A stretch of DNA of 64,000 bases from Pimelobacter simplex (GCF_900114845.1 NZ_FOUK01000003.1:682001-746000), one strand, 5' to 3'. Counted from the first letter of the stretch, positions 1 to 8,355 are shown. Notes: a model not told the origin generated them from the letters alone. Numbers and translations: made by a program.

Positions 1-535
1 GGACGAAGCCGCCGAGACCCGAGATGTCGAGGACCGGGTCGGTGACCGGCTTGGAGAACTCCAGGGTCAGCGTGCCGACCTCGCAGGAGCCTGCGAAGTT
101 CTGGTGGGCCGCGGTGCCCTGCGCGCCGCCGCACGTCGAGGCTCCGGTCAGGACGCCGAGCGCCGGCAGGTTGCCCGGCGTCGGAGCACCGGCGAACATC
201 CCCGCACTCCCGCCGTAGCCGGACTGGTTGGTGCCGTTGGTGAGGTAGTTGGTTCCGGCCCGCTGGTCGCCGCCGGGGGCGAACCGCGCGGTGATCCCGA
301 TGGCGCCGGTCGACGTCGGCAGCGACGAGGTCGCGCTGTTGGTCGCGTCGGACTCGGCCGAGTCGTTGGTGCGGGTGGAACCGGGGTTCTGCAGCTGCCA
401 GGCGTCGTTGAAGACGTAGCCGTTCTGCGCCGCGGCGGACGCGATCGGCGCCTCCGCGACGAGGGCGACCCCCGAGATCGCCAGGAGGGCGGCGGCGAGC
501 AGTGCCGGTAGGCGTCGCCAGGACGGACGAGACAT
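1..535 (-). CDS. Secreted protein of unknown function, 3' part cut by window edge
   Basis: The reading frame starts at ATG 533-535 and stays open to base 1, giving about 178 residues with the C-terminus missing. Residues 1-34 form a signal peptide: a basic start (MSRPSWRR), a hydrophobic stretch (LPALLAAALLAISGVAL) and a likely cleavage after an Ala-rich site (ASAAA). The mature part is rich in Asn, Thr, Ser and Gly, and carries two cysteines in a short loop (STCGG, GSCEVG). This is consistent with an exported beta-rich surface domain. The motif KPVTDPVLDISGLGG resembles N-terminal regions of large actinobacterial surface adhesins, but I cannot name the family. A purine-rich ribosome site (GAAGGGGAA) precedes the ATG. 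Confidence 0.75.
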   Translation of the reverse strand, partial: MSRPSWRRLPALLAAALLAISGVALVAEAPIASAAAQNGYVFNDAWQLQNPGSTRTNDSAESDATNSATSSLPTSTGAIGITARFAPGGDQRAGTNYLTNGTNQSGYGGSAGMFAGAPTPGNLPALGVLTGASTCGGAQGTAAHQNFAGSCEVGTLTLEFSKPVTDPVLDISGLGGFV

Positions 536-563
536 CAGTGTTCCCCTTCGGAGCAGCAAGCGC

Positions 564-581
564 GCGACCCGGCCGGGTCGC
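564..581. promoter_or_regulatory. Perfect 18-bp palindrome in a 5' leader
   Basis: GCGACCCGGCCGGGTCGC is self-complementary over its whole length and lies 29-46 nt upstream of the ATG at 535. A second imperfect pair (GCGACCTG 584-591 with CAGGTCGC 607-614) sits immediately upstream. The two could be a repressor operator or stacked leader hairpins. No known riboswitch consensus was recognised. Confidence 0.4.
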
Positions 582-785
582 CCGCGACCTGTCCGCCCGA
601 GACGGGCAGGTCGCGCCGTGGGCCTGGTGGCCCAGAGGGAAACTAGGTGCGAAGCGAGGGCTCTCGCACGCTCGACGGGCACCCCGTTCGCATATCGTCG
701 ATTGCCGTGTCCGGCGCCTCACTCCCGGGCGGGCGTCACCACACCCAGGTGGCCGCGCCGCGAGAGAACGGCGCGCCGGGAATGC

Positions 786-831
786 CGACGCGGCGGCCCG
801 GTGCCGTCTCCGGCTCCGGACCGCCGCGTCG
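786..831 (-). terminator. Candidate terminator hairpin after the class III aminotransferase
   Basis: CGACGCGGCGG (786-796) pairs perfectly with CCGCCGCGTCG (821-831), an 11-bp stem with a 24-nt loop, 31 nt beyond the TAG at 862-864. There is no U tract. This is common for actinobacterial terminators, so the call rests on stem strength and position. Confidence 0.45.
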
Positions 832-861
832 TGGCGGGCGGGTTGCTCTGCGTCCCCGTGG

Positions 862-2256
862 CTAGAGCAGCCCGGCCGCCTCGGTGAGGACCGCGCGCAG
901 CTTCTGCTCGATCTCGTCGAAGTGCTCCTGGCCGCAGATCAGCGGCGGGGAGAGCTGGATGACCGGGTCGCCGCGGTCGTCGGCGCGGCAGTAGAGGCCG
1001 GCGTCGTAGAGCGCCTTGGACAGGAACCCGCGCAGCAGCCGCTCGGACTCGTCCTCGTCGAAGGTCTCCTTGGTCGCCTTGTCCTTGACCAGCTCGATGC
1101 CGTAGAAGAAGCCGTCGCCGCGCACGTCGCCGACGATGGGCAGGTCGAGCAGCTTCTCGAGGGTGCCGCGGAAGGCACCCTCACGCTCGCGCACGCCCTC
1201 GTTGATCTTCTCGTTCTCGAAGATCTCGAAGTTCTTGAGCGCCACCGCGGTCGAGACCGGGTGACCGCCGAAGGTGTAGCCGTGCAGGAAGGTCTCGGTG
1301 CCGTGGGCGAACGGCTCGTACAGCCGGTCGCTCACGATCATCGCGCCCAGCGGCGAGTAGCCGGACGTGATGCCCTTGGCGGAGGTGATGATGTCGGGCT
1401 GGTAGCCGTAGCGCGTGGCGCCGAACATGTGGCCGAGCCGGCCGTAGGCGCAGATGACCTCGTCGGAGACCAGCAGGACGTCGTACCGGTCGCAGATCTC
1501 GCGCACCCGCTCGAAGTAGCCCGGGGGCGGCGGGAAGCAGCCGCCGGCGTTCTGCACCGGCTCGAGGAAGACCGCGGCGACGGTGTCGGCGCCCTCGTTC
1601 TCGATGGCGACCGCGATCTGGTCGGCGGCCCAGCGGCCGAAGGCCTCGGGGTCGGAGCCGTCGAGGAAGCCGCCGGTGATCTCGGAGGCCCGGTAGGCGT
1701 TGGTGTTCGGTACCCGGAAGGTCGAGGGCACGAGGGGCTCGAAGGGCGCCTTGAGGCCGGGCAGGCCGGTGATGGACAGCGCGCCCTGGGTGGTGCCGTG
1801 GTAGGCGATGGCACGGCTGATCACCTTGTGCTTGCCGGGCTTGCCGACGAGCTTGAAGTAGTTCTTGGCCAGCTTCCAGGCCGACTCGACGGCCTCGCCG
1901 CCGCCGGTGGTGAAGAAGACCCGGTTGAGGTCACCGGGGGCGTAGTCCGCGATCTTCGCGGCGAGCTCGATGGCGCTCGGGTGGGCGTAGGACCAGAGCG
2001 GGAAGAACGCCAGCTCGGAGGCCTGCTTCGCGGCCGCCTCGGCGAGCTCGGTGCGGCCGTGGCCCAGCTGGCTGACGAAGAGCCCGCCGAGCGCGTCGAG
2101 GTACTTGCGGCCCTGGGCGTCCCAGACGTAGGGGCCGTCACCGCGGACGATGATCGGCACGTCCGCCGTGTCGTACGACGACATGCGGGTGAAGTGCATC
2201 CACAGGTGGTCCCGGGCGGACTGCTGGAGGGCGCTGTGCGCGGATTCGGCTGACAC
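862..2256 (-). CDS. Class III PLP aminotransferase (amine/omega-amino acid type)
   Basis: A 464-residue pyridoxal-phosphate aminotransferase of fold type I, class III. The family moves an amino group from diamines or omega-amino acids to pyruvate or 2-oxoglutarate. Visible features are GGGEAVESA (phosphate pocket, about 118-126), AYHGTT (151-156), the cofactor aspartate in VSDEV (D265) and the Schiff-base lysine in TSAKGI (K294). The GTG at 2256 is preferred because a CAAGAT -10 element ends exactly 6 nt before it, as at other leaderless genes here; a longer in-frame extension reaches 2322 but runs through that promoter. It is divergent from the aldehyde dehydrogenase at 2379, which suits a transaminase that makes the aldehyde the dehydrogenase oxidises. 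Substrate (putrescine, spermidine or another omega-amine) is inferred from context. Confidence 0.88.
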   Translation of the reverse strand: MSAESAHSALQQSARDHLWMHFTRMSSYDTADVPIIVRGDGPYVWDAQGRKYLDALGGLFVSQLGHGRTELAEAAAKQASELAFFPLWSYAHPSAIELAAKIADYAPGDLNRVFFTTGGGEAVESAWKLAKNYFKLVGKPGKHKVISRAIAYHGTTQGALSITGLPGLKAPFEPLVPSTFRVPNTNAYRASEITGGFLDGSDPEAFGRWAADQIAVAIENEGADTVAAVFLEPVQNAGGCFPPPPGYFERVREICDRYDVLLVSDEVICAYGRLGHMFGATRYGYQPDIITSAKGITSGYSPLGAMIVSDRLYEPFAHGTETFLHGYTFGGHPVSTAVALKNFEIFENEKINEGVREREGAFRGTLEKLLDLPIVGDVRGDGFFYGIELVKDKATKETFDEDESERLLRGFLSKALYDAGLYCRADDRGDPVIQLSPPLICGQEHFDEIEQKLRAVLTEAAGLL

Positions 2257-2262
2257 CCCACC

Positions 2263-2268
2263 ATCTTG
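2263..2268 (-). promoter_or_regulatory. -10 element for the aminotransferase (leaderless)
   Basis: CAAGAT on the minus strand is followed by 6 nt and then GTG 2256. The spacing matches the other leaderless starts in the window and fixes this start. Confidence 0.45.
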
Positions 2269-2318
2269 ACGGCCGGACGCCGAAACAGCAAGTGAATCAG
2301 TGGCGCTTCGCGAATTCG

Positions 2319-2335
2319 GCAACGGATTTCGTTGC
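2319..2335. promoter_or_regulatory. Inverted repeat, candidate operator between divergent amine-catabolism genes
   Basis: GCAACG (2319-2324), 5-nt spacer, CGTTGC (2330-2335). It lies in the 122-nt divergent region, about 35 nt upstream of the -10 of the aldehyde dehydrogenase and about 50 nt upstream of that of the aminotransferase. It is placed to serve both promoters. The cognate regulator is not in the window's neighbouring genes. Confidence 0.4.
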
Positions 2336-2366
2336 TCCGAGCCTTTCGCACAACGGGCTTGGTGAC

Positions 2367-2372
2367 TACTCT
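2367..2372 (+). promoter_or_regulatory. -10 element for the aldehyde dehydrogenase (leaderless)
   Basis: TACTCT followed by 6 nt and ATG 2379, so the transcript probably begins at the start codon. Confidence 0.5.
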
Positions 2373-2378
2373 CACCGC

Positions 2379-3818
2379 ATGACCACGCTGCGCAACCTGA
2401 TCGACGGCGGCTCCGTCGACGCCGCCTCCGGCGCCACGTACGACGTCGTCGACCCCGCGACCGGGCAGGCGTACGCCACCGCCCCGGCGAGCGGGCCCGA
2501 GGACGTCGACCGCGCCATGCGCGCCGCCGCCACCGCCTTCGAGACCTGGGGCGAGACCACGCCCAAGGAGCGCCAGGAGGCCCTGCTGCGCATCGCCCAG
2601 GGGCTCGAGGACCGCAGCGAGGAGTTCGTCGAGGCGGAGTGCCGCAACACCGGCAAGCCGGTCGGGCTGACCCGCGACGAGGAGCTGCCGCCCAGCGTCG
2701 ACGAGCTGCGCTTCTTCGCGGGTGCCGCGCGGGTGCTGGAGGGCCGCAGCGCCGGGGAGTACCTCAAGGACCACACGTCGTGGGTCCGGCGCGAGCCGAT
2801 CGGCGTCGTGGGCCAGGTGACGCCCTGGAACTACCCCCTGATGATGGCGATCTGGAAGATCGCCCCCGCGCTCGCGGCCGGCAACACCATCGTCCTCAAG
2901 CCGAGCGACACCACGCCCGCGAGCACCGTGCTGCTCGCCGAGCTCGCCGCGGAGCACCTGCCGCCCGGCGTCCTCAACGTCGTGTGCGGCGACCGCGACA
3001 CCGGGCGCGCTCTCGTCGAGCACCCCACGCCGCAGCTGGTCGCGATCACCGGCTCGGTCCGGGCGGGCAGCGAGGTCGCCGCGTCCGCGGCCCCCGGCCT
3101 CAAGCGCGTTCACCTCGAGCTCGGCGGCAAGGCGCCGGTCGTGGTCTTCGAGGACGCCGACCTCGCCGCGGCCGCCGAGGCGATCGCCGGCGCCGGCTAC
3201 TTCAACGCCGGCCAGGACTGCACCGCCGCCACCCGGGTCCTCGTCGCGGACGCGGTCCACGACGACTTCGTGGCGGCGCTCGCCGAGCAGGCGCGCGCGA
3301 CCCGGACCGGGCTGCCGAGCGACCCCGGCGTCGCCTTCGGGGCGCTCAACAACCCCGACCAGCTGGCCCGGGTGGCGGGCATGGTCGACCGGCTCCCCGA
3401 CCACGCCACCATCGAGGCGGGCGGCTCGCGGCCCGTCGTCCAAGGGGGTGAGGGCGGCTACTTCTACGACGCGACCGTCGTGTCCGGGCTGCGGCAGACC
3501 GACGAGGTGGTCCAGGACGAGATCTTCGGCCCGGTCATCACCGTGCAGCGCTTCGCCGACGAGGCCGAGGCGCTCCGCAACGCCAACGACGTCCGCTACG
3601 GCTTGTCCTCCAGCGTGTGGACCAAGGACCACGGCCGCGCGCTGCGGATGTCCAAGCGTCTCGACTTCGGCGTGGTGTGGATCAACACCCACATCCCGTT
3701 CGTCTCCGAGATGCCGCACGGCGGCTTCAAGCACTCCGGCTACGGCAAGGACCTGTCGATGTACGGCCTGGAGGACTACACCCGCATCAAGCACGTCATG
3801 TCCTACTCCGGGGAGTGA
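2379..3818 (+). CDS. Aldehyde dehydrogenase, gamma-aminobutyraldehyde dehydrogenase type
   Basis: A 479-residue NAD(P)-dependent aldehyde dehydrogenase. The catalytic cysteine is C281 (AGQDCTAAT) and the general base E247 (LELGGK). The oxyanion Asn lies in PWNYP (about 149-153), and the cofactor loop is ITGSVRAG (223-230). The C-terminal region NTHIPFVSEMPHGG followed by KHSGYGKD strongly resembles aminobutyraldehyde dehydrogenases (PatD/PuuC-like), which oxidise 4-aminobutanal from putrescine to GABA. ATG 2379 is chosen over an upstream in-frame extension because a TACTCT -10 lies 6 nt before it. The next gene starts 5 nt after the stop, so the two probably form an operon. Specificity is inferred from sequence resemblance and from the divergent transaminase. 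Confidence 0.88.
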   Translation: MTTLRNLIDGGSVDAASGATYDVVDPATGQAYATAPASGPEDVDRAMRAAATAFETWGETTPKERQEALLRIAQGLEDRSEEFVEAECRNTGKPVGLTRDEELPPSVDELRFFAGAARVLEGRSAGEYLKDHTSWVRREPIGVVGQVTPWNYPLMMAIWKIAPALAAGNTIVLKPSDTTPASTVLLAELAAEHLPPGVLNVVCGDRDTGRALVEHPTPQLVAITGSVRAGSEVAASAAPGLKRVHLELGGKAPVVVFEDADLAAAAEAIAGAGYFNAGQDCTAATRVLVADAVHDDFVAALAEQARATRTGLPSDPGVAFGALNNPDQLARVAGMVDRLPDHATIEAGGSRPVVQGGEGGYFYDATVVSGLRQTDEVVQDEIFGPVITVQRFADEAEALRNANDVRYGLSSSVWTKDHGRALRMSKRLDFGVVWINTHIPFVSEMPHGGFKHSGYGKDLSMYGLEDYTRIKHVMSYSGE

Positions 3819-3822
3819 GCAG

Positions 3823-5043
3823 ATGAGGATCCTGTTGGTCGGCGCGGGCGGCGTCGGCGGCGCCTTCGCCGCGATCGCCGCGCGCCGCGACTTCTTCGAG
3901 GCGATCGTGGTCGCCGACTACGACCTCGCGCGCGCCGAGAGGGCCGCTTCCGTGGACGCCCGGTTCACGGCCGCGCAGATCGACGCGTCGTCCGCCGAGT
4001 CGGTGAGCGCGCTGTGCCGCGCGCACCGGATCACGCACGTGATGAACGCCGTCGACCCGGTCTTCGACATGCCCGTCTTCGAGGGCGCGTTCGCCGCGGG
4101 CGCCGACTACCTCGACATGGCGATGTCGCTCTCGCAGCCTCACCCCGAGACGCCGTACGAGACGACGGGGGTCAAGCTCGGCGACGAGCAGTTCGCCGTC
4201 GCCGCCGAGTGGGAGGCAGCGGGCCGGCTCGCGCTCGTCGGGATGGGCGTCGAACCCGGCCTGTCCGACGTCTTCGCGCGCTACGCCGCCGACCACCTGT
4301 TCTCCGAGATCGACGAGCTCGGCACCCGCGACGGCGCCAACCTCGTGGTCACCGACGACGACGGCAACGAGATCTTCGCGCCGTCGTTCTCGATGTGGAC
4401 CACGATCGAGGAGTGCCTCAACCCGCCGGTGATCTGGGAGAAGGACCGTGGCTGGTTCACCACTCCCCCGTTCAGCGAGCCGGAGGTCTTCGACTTCCCC
4501 GAGGGGATCGGGCCGGTCGAGTGCGTCAACGTCGAGCACGAGGAGGTGCTCCTCATGCCGCGCTGGGTCGACTGCCGGCGGGCGACCTTCAAGTACGGGC
4601 TGGGCGAGGAGTTCATCACCATCCTGAAGGTGCTCCACACCCTCGGCCTCGACCGCACCGACAAGGTGCGCGTCAAGGGTGTCGAGGTCTCCCCCCGTGA
4701 CGTCGTCGCCGCCGTGCTGCCCGACCCGGCGACGGTCGGGCCGCGGATGACCGGCAAGACGTGCGCGGGGCTGTGGGTCACCGGCACCGGCAAGGACGGC
4801 GCGCCGCGCTCGACGTACCTCTACCACGTGGTCGACAACGCGTGGTCGATGGCGGAGTACGGCCACCAGTGCGTCGTGTGGCAGACCGCGGTCAACCCGG
4901 TCATCGCGCTCGAGCTGCTCGCGACCGGCGCCTGGAAGGGGGCCGGCGTGCTCGGGCCGGAGGCGTTCGACGCGGTGCCGTTCCTCGACCTGCTCAGCGC
5001 CTACGGCTCGCCGTGGGGGCAGCGGGAGCAGGAAGCGTCCTAG
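3823..5043 (+). CDS. Saccharopine dehydrogenase-like NAD(P)-binding oxidoreductase
   Basis: A 406-residue protein of the saccharopine dehydrogenase / carboxynorspermidine synthase superfamily. These enzymes make or split a secondary amine joining an amino acid to an aldehyde. The N-terminal Rossmann fingerprint is plain (ILLVGAGGVGG, residues 3-13). The middle has the family's substrate domain, including VGMGVEPGLSDVFARYA, where the Gly-x-x-Pro-Gly turn is typical. It lies 4 nt behind the aldehyde dehydrogenase and is almost certainly co-transcribed. Possible roles are splitting a carboxylated polyamine or a saccharopine-like intermediate so that the dehydrogenase receives the aldehyde; the sequence alone does not say which. 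The stop overlaps by 3 bases that of the convergent gene at 5040. Confidence 0.8.
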   Translation: MRILLVGAGGVGGAFAAIAARRDFFEAIVVADYDLARAERAASVDARFTAAQIDASSAESVSALCRAHRITHVMNAVDPVFDMPVFEGAFAAGADYLDMAMSLSQPHPETPYETTGVKLGDEQFAVAAEWEAAGRLALVGMGVEPGLSDVFARYAADHLFSEIDELGTRDGANLVVTDDDGNEIFAPSFSMWTTIEECLNPPVIWEKDRGWFTTPPFSEPEVFDFPEGIGPVECVNVEHEEVLLMPRWVDCRRATFKYGLGEEFITILKVLHTLGLDRTDKVRVKGVEVSPRDVVAAVLPDPATVGPRMTGKTCAGLWVTGTGKDGAPRSTYLYHVVDNAWSMAEYGHQCVVWQTAVNPVIALELLATGAWKGAGVLGPEAFDAVPFLDLLSAYGSPWGQREQEAS

Positions 5044-5468
5044 TCGCCGCTCAGCACGACCTCGAACGGAACCGCCGACGCTACCGCTCCGGCCTCCGCC
5101 CAGATCTCCTCGACCCACGCGGTGACCACCGCCGCGATCGCGTCGGCGAGGTCGTACGGCGTCGTGCCCGCAGGGGGCGCGGGCACCTCGGGGTCGAGGC
5201 CGGTCTCGGTGTGCACGACGCCGAAGAGGTGGCGCACGTCGTCGATCGGCTTGTTCAAGGCGAAGAAGTCGGCGCCGTCGAAGCGCGCCCAGACCTCGAA
5301 GGTGCCCTCGCCGTCCTGGTCGGGGAACACGTCGACCACGACGGCCTGCACCCGCGCCCCCTCCGGTCCGGTGGCGACCTCCGCGATCCGGCGCAGTCGG
5401 GTGGCGACGTCGGCGGTGCGGGTGTCGAGGATCCGGCGCAGGGCGCGGGTGTAGGCGTCGTGGTCCAC
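5040..5468 (-). CDS. Conserved hypothetical protein, last gene of the mmsA operon
   Basis: A 142-residue soluble protein without signal peptide or membrane segment. It is acidic, and its centre, VVDVFPDQDGEGTFEVWARF, looks like a conserved core followed by ALNKPIDD and HTETGL. The pattern recalls a small actinobacterial DUF family (possibly DUF6389), but that is recollection, not a search. It starts at GTG 5468, 20 nt after the stop of the aminotransferase gene, with an AGAGAGG ribosome site. It therefore probably belongs to the operon mmsA - aminotransferase - this gene. Its stop codon overlaps that of the convergent saccharopine-dehydrogenase-like gene. Confidence 0.7.
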   Translation of the reverse strand: MDHDAYTRALRRILDTRTADVATRLRRIAEVATGPEGARVQAVVVDVFPDQDGEGTFEVWARFDGADFFALNKPIDDVRHLFGVVHTETGLDPEVPAPPAGTTPYDLADAIAAVVTAWVEEIWAEAGAVASAVPFEVVLSGD

Positions 5469-5488
5469 GGCGCTGAGCCTAGAGAGGC

Positions 5489-6841
5489 TCAGGCCCCCGT
5501 GTAGTAGCGGTCGGCGATGTCGAGCGCCCGGTCGAGGATGGCGATCCCGGCCCGCGCCTCGTCGTCGCTGATCGTGCAGGGCGGTACGACGTGCGTGCGG
5601 TTGAAGTGGACGAACGGCCACAGGCCCTCGGCCTTGCAGGCCGCGGCGAGCTCGCCCATGGGGGCGGCCGCGGGACCGGCGGCGTTGAACGGCACGAGCG
5701 GCTCGCGCGTGGCGCGGTCGCGGACGAGCTCGAGCGCCCAGAAGGCGCCGAGTCCGCGGACCTCGCCGACGCTCGGGTGCCGCTCGGCGAGCGCGCGCAG
5801 CTCGGGGCCGAGCACCTCGTCGCCGAGGCGGCGGGCGTTCTCGACGACCTTCTCGTCGCGCATCACGTTGATGCTGGCGACGGCCGAGGCGCACGCGAGC
5901 GGGTGGCCGGAGTAGGTGAGCCCGCCGGGGAAAGGGCGATCGGCGAAGGTGGCCGCGATCTCGGCGGAGATCACGACGCCGCCGAGCGGCACGTACCCGG
6001 AGTTCACCCCCTTGGCGAACGTGATGAGGTCGGGGGTCACGCCCCAGCGGTCGACGGCGAACCACTCGCCGCAGCGGGCGAAGCCGGCCATCACCTCGTC
6101 GGCGACCAGCACGATGCCGAACTCGTCGCACAGCGCACGGACACCGGCCAGGTAGCCCTCGGGCGGGACCAGGATGCCGTTGGTGCCCACAACGGTCTCG
6201 AGGATGATCGCCGCGATCGTCTGCGGTCCCTCGACGGCGACGAGGTCGCGCAGGTGGCTCAGCGCGCGCTCGCACTCCTCGGCCTCGGTGGTGGCGTGGA
6301 AGGCCGAGCGGTACAGGTACGGGCCCCAGTAGCGGACGACGCCCGGCAGGCCCGGCTCGGAGGCCCAGCGCCGCGGGTCGCCGGTGAGCGCGATCGCGCC
6401 GGCCGTGGCGCCGTGGTAGCTGCGGTAGGCGGCGAGGACCTTGTGCCGTCCCGTGTGCAGGCGCGCCATCCGGATGGCGTTCTCGTTGGCCTCGGCGCCG
6501 CCGTTGGTGAAGAACACCTGGTCGAGGTCGCCCGGCGCGACCTCGGCGATGAGCCGCGCGGCCTCGGCCCGGACGTCGTTGGCGAAGCCGGGCGCGAGCG
6601 TGGTCAGCCGGCCCGCCTGCTCCTGGATCGCCGCGACGATCGCCGGGTGCTGGTGGCCGATGTTGACGTTGACCAGCTGCGAGGAGAAGTCGAGGTAGCG
6701 CTTGCCGTCGGCGTCCCAGAACCAGCTGCCCTCGGCGCCCGCGATCGGCAGCGGGCTGATCTGGGCCTGCGCGGACCACGAGTGGAAGACGTGGTCCTTG
6801 TCGAGACGCCGGATCGTGGCGGCGTCGTAGTCGAGGTCCAT
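5489..6841 (-). CDS. Class III PLP aminotransferase, probable beta-alanine/omega-amino acid:pyruvate type
   Basis: A 450-residue class III aminotransferase. Visible are the phosphate pocket NGGAEANENA (113-122), SYHGAT (141-146), cofactor aspartate D248 in VADEVMAGFAR, and lysine K277 in TFAKGVNSG. It lies 10 nt downstream of mmsA on the same strand. The pairing suggests that it turns beta-alanine or 3-aminoisobutyrate into the semialdehyde that MmsA converts to acetyl- or propionyl-CoA; this is inferred from order, since class III sequences alone do not fix the substrate. It is only distantly similar to the first aminotransferase at 862-2256, so the two are not a recent duplication. The ATG at 6841 is the only start giving a complete N-terminal region. 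Confidence 0.88.
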   Translation of the reverse strand: MDLDYDAATIRRLDKDHVFHSWSAQAQISPLPIAGAEGSWFWDADGKRYLDFSSQLVNVNIGHQHPAIVAAIQEQAGRLTTLAPGFANDVRAEAARLIAEVAPGDLDQVFFTNGGAEANENAIRMARLHTGRHKVLAAYRSYHGATAGAIALTGDPRRWASEPGLPGVVRYWGPYLYRSAFHATTEAEECERALSHLRDLVAVEGPQTIAAIILETVVGTNGILVPPEGYLAGVRALCDEFGIVLVADEVMAGFARCGEWFAVDRWGVTPDLITFAKGVNSGYVPLGGVVISAEIAATFADRPFPGGLTYSGHPLACASAVASINVMRDEKVVENARRLGDEVLGPELRALAERHPSVGEVRGLGAFWALELVRDRATREPLVPFNAAGPAAAPMGELAAACKAEGLWPFVHFNRTHVVPPCTISDDEARAGIAILDRALDIADRYYTGA

Positions 6842-6851
6842 GGCCGCCTCC

Positions 6852-8342
6852 TCAGCGGGTCCGCGGGAAGCCGAGGTCGACGCTCGACGTGGCCGGGTCG
6901 GGCCAGCGCGAGGTGATCACCTTGCCGCGGGTGTAGAAGCTGATCCCCTCGGGGCCGTACATGTGGGTGTCGCCGAACAGCGAGTCCTTCCAGCCGCCGA
7001 ACGAGTAGTAGGCCACGGGGACCGGGATCGGCACGTTGATGCCGACCATGCCGACCTCGACGTCGTACTGGAAGCGGCGCGCGGCACCGCCGTCGCGGGT
7101 GAAGATCGCAGTGCCGTTGGCGTAGCGGTTGGCGTTGATGAGCGCCAGGCCCTCGTCGTAGGTGTCGACCCGGACGACGCCGAGCACCGGCCCGAAGATC
7201 TCGTCGGTGTAGACCGTCATCTCGGGCGTCACGTTGTCGAGCAGCGTGGTGCCGAGGAAGAAGCCGTCGGCCGGTACGTCGGCCGCGCGGCCGTCGACGA
7301 CCACGGTCGCCCCCTGCGCCTCGCCGGCGTCGACGTACCCGGCGACCTTGTCGCGGTGCTCGCGGGTGATCAGCGGACCCATGTCGGTGCCCTCGGCGGC
7401 GCCGTCGCCGACGACGAGCTTGGGCAGGCGCAGCGCGATCGCGTCGACCAGCGGGTCGGCGATGTCGCCCACGGCGACCGCGACGGACAGCGCCATGCAG
7501 CGCTCGCCCGCGGCGCCGTAGGCGGCCGAGACGATGGCGTCGGCGGCGACGTCGAGGTCGGCGTCGGGCAGCACCAGGGCGTGGTTCTTGGCGCCGCCGA
7601 GGGCCTGGACCCGCTTGCCGTGGGCGGTGCCGGTCTCGTAGATGTACTTGGCGATCGGGGTCGAGCCGACGAAGCTCACCGCGGCGACGTCGGGGTGCAC
7701 GAGCAGTGCGTCGACCGCCTCCTTGTCGCCGTGCACGACGCTGAAGACGCCGTCGGGAAGCCCGGCCTCCTTCCAGAGCCGGGCGATGAAGAGCGCCGCG
7801 GACGGGTCCTTCTCGCTGGGCTTGAGCACGAACGCGTTGCCGCAGGCGATGGCGTTGGCGCACATCCACAGCGGGACCATGGCCGGGAAGTTGAACGGGG
7901 TGATGCCGGCGACCACGCCCAGCGGCTGGCGGATGTCGTAGACGTCGACCCCCGACGCGGCCTGCTCGGAGTAGCCGCCCTTGAGCAGCTGCGGGACGCC
8001 GGTCGCGAACTCGACGTTCTCGAGCCCGCGCGCGATCTCCCCCAGGGCGTCGGCGTGGACCTTGCCGTGCTCGGAGGTGATGATCCGGGCCAGCTCGTCG
8101 GAGCGGTCGTGCAGCAGCTCGCGGAAGGCGAACAGCACGGCCGCGCGCTGCGACAGCGAGGAGCCGCGCCAGGCGCGGGCGGCCTCGCCGGCGCGGGCCA
8201 CGACCGCGGCGACCTCGCTCGCGGAGGCCAGGTCGACCTCGGCCGTCACGGCGCCGGTGGCGGGGTTGTGGACAGGTGCGGTGCGGCCGGAGGTGCCCGC
8301 GACGACCTGGCCGTCGATCCAGTGGGAGACGCGTTCGCTCAT
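6852..8342 (-). CDS. mmsA: CoA-acylating methylmalonate/malonate-semialdehyde dehydrogenase
   Basis: A 496-residue member of the aldehyde dehydrogenase superfamily that releases an acyl-CoA and CO2 rather than a free acid. The nucleophile is C282 in AAGERCMALS. Where ordinary aldehyde dehydrogenases have the general-base glutamate, this protein reads ALGGAKNH (Asn), which is the mark of the CoA-dependent class. ITPFNFPAM and FVGSTPI are the usual cofactor-site segments. The ATG at 8342 is supported by a TATCGT -10 element 7 nt upstream; an in-frame start 24 nt earlier would overlap that promoter. It is the first gene of the three-gene leftward operon and would finish beta-alanine, valine or thymine-derived semialdehyde breakdown. 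Confidence 0.93.
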   Translation of the reverse strand: MSERVSHWIDGQVVAGTSGRTAPVHNPATGAVTAEVDLASASEVAAVVARAGEAARAWRGSSLSQRAAVLFAFRELLHDRSDELARIITSEHGKVHADALGEIARGLENVEFATGVPQLLKGGYSEQAASGVDVYDIRQPLGVVAGITPFNFPAMVPLWMCANAIACGNAFVLKPSEKDPSAALFIARLWKEAGLPDGVFSVVHGDKEAVDALLVHPDVAAVSFVGSTPIAKYIYETGTAHGKRVQALGGAKNHALVLPDADLDVAADAIVSAAYGAAGERCMALSVAVAVGDIADPLVDAIALRLPKLVVGDGAAEGTDMGPLITREHRDKVAGYVDAGEAQGATVVVDGRAADVPADGFFLGTTLLDNVTPEMTVYTDEIFGPVLGVVRVDTYDEGLALINANRYANGTAIFTRDGGAARRFQYDVEVGMVGINVPIPVPVAYYSFGGWKDSLFGDTHMYGPEGISFYTRGKVITSRWPDPATSSVDLGFPRTR

Positions 8343-8349
8343 GCGGACG

Positions 8350-8355
8350 ACGATA
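8350..8355 (-). promoter_or_regulatory. -10 element for mmsA (leaderless)
   Basis: TATCGT on the minus strand, 7 nt before ATG 8342. The 145-nt space to the divergent FN3 gene holds the rest of both promoters; I saw no clear operator in it. Confidence 0.45.

Larger units (their letters stand above)
536..861. other. Non-coding interval with two hairpins
   Basis: This 326-base interval between two leftward genes shows no convincing gene. It holds the leader and promoter zone of the secreted protein starting at 535, including the palindrome 564-581. It also holds a strong inverted repeat at 786-831 just past the stop of the aminotransferase at 862. Open frames through it lack start context and look like high-GC background. 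Confidence 0.6.

Noticed and set aside
502..2253. Long open frame on the plus strand opposite the first aminotransferase
   Set aside because: Its translation is low-complexity (Val/Leu/Gly/Arg runs), has no start context, and mirrors the codon bias of the strongly supported minus-strand gene. The same applies to other long frames opposite real genes, such as those within 10642-14340 and 6604-10317.
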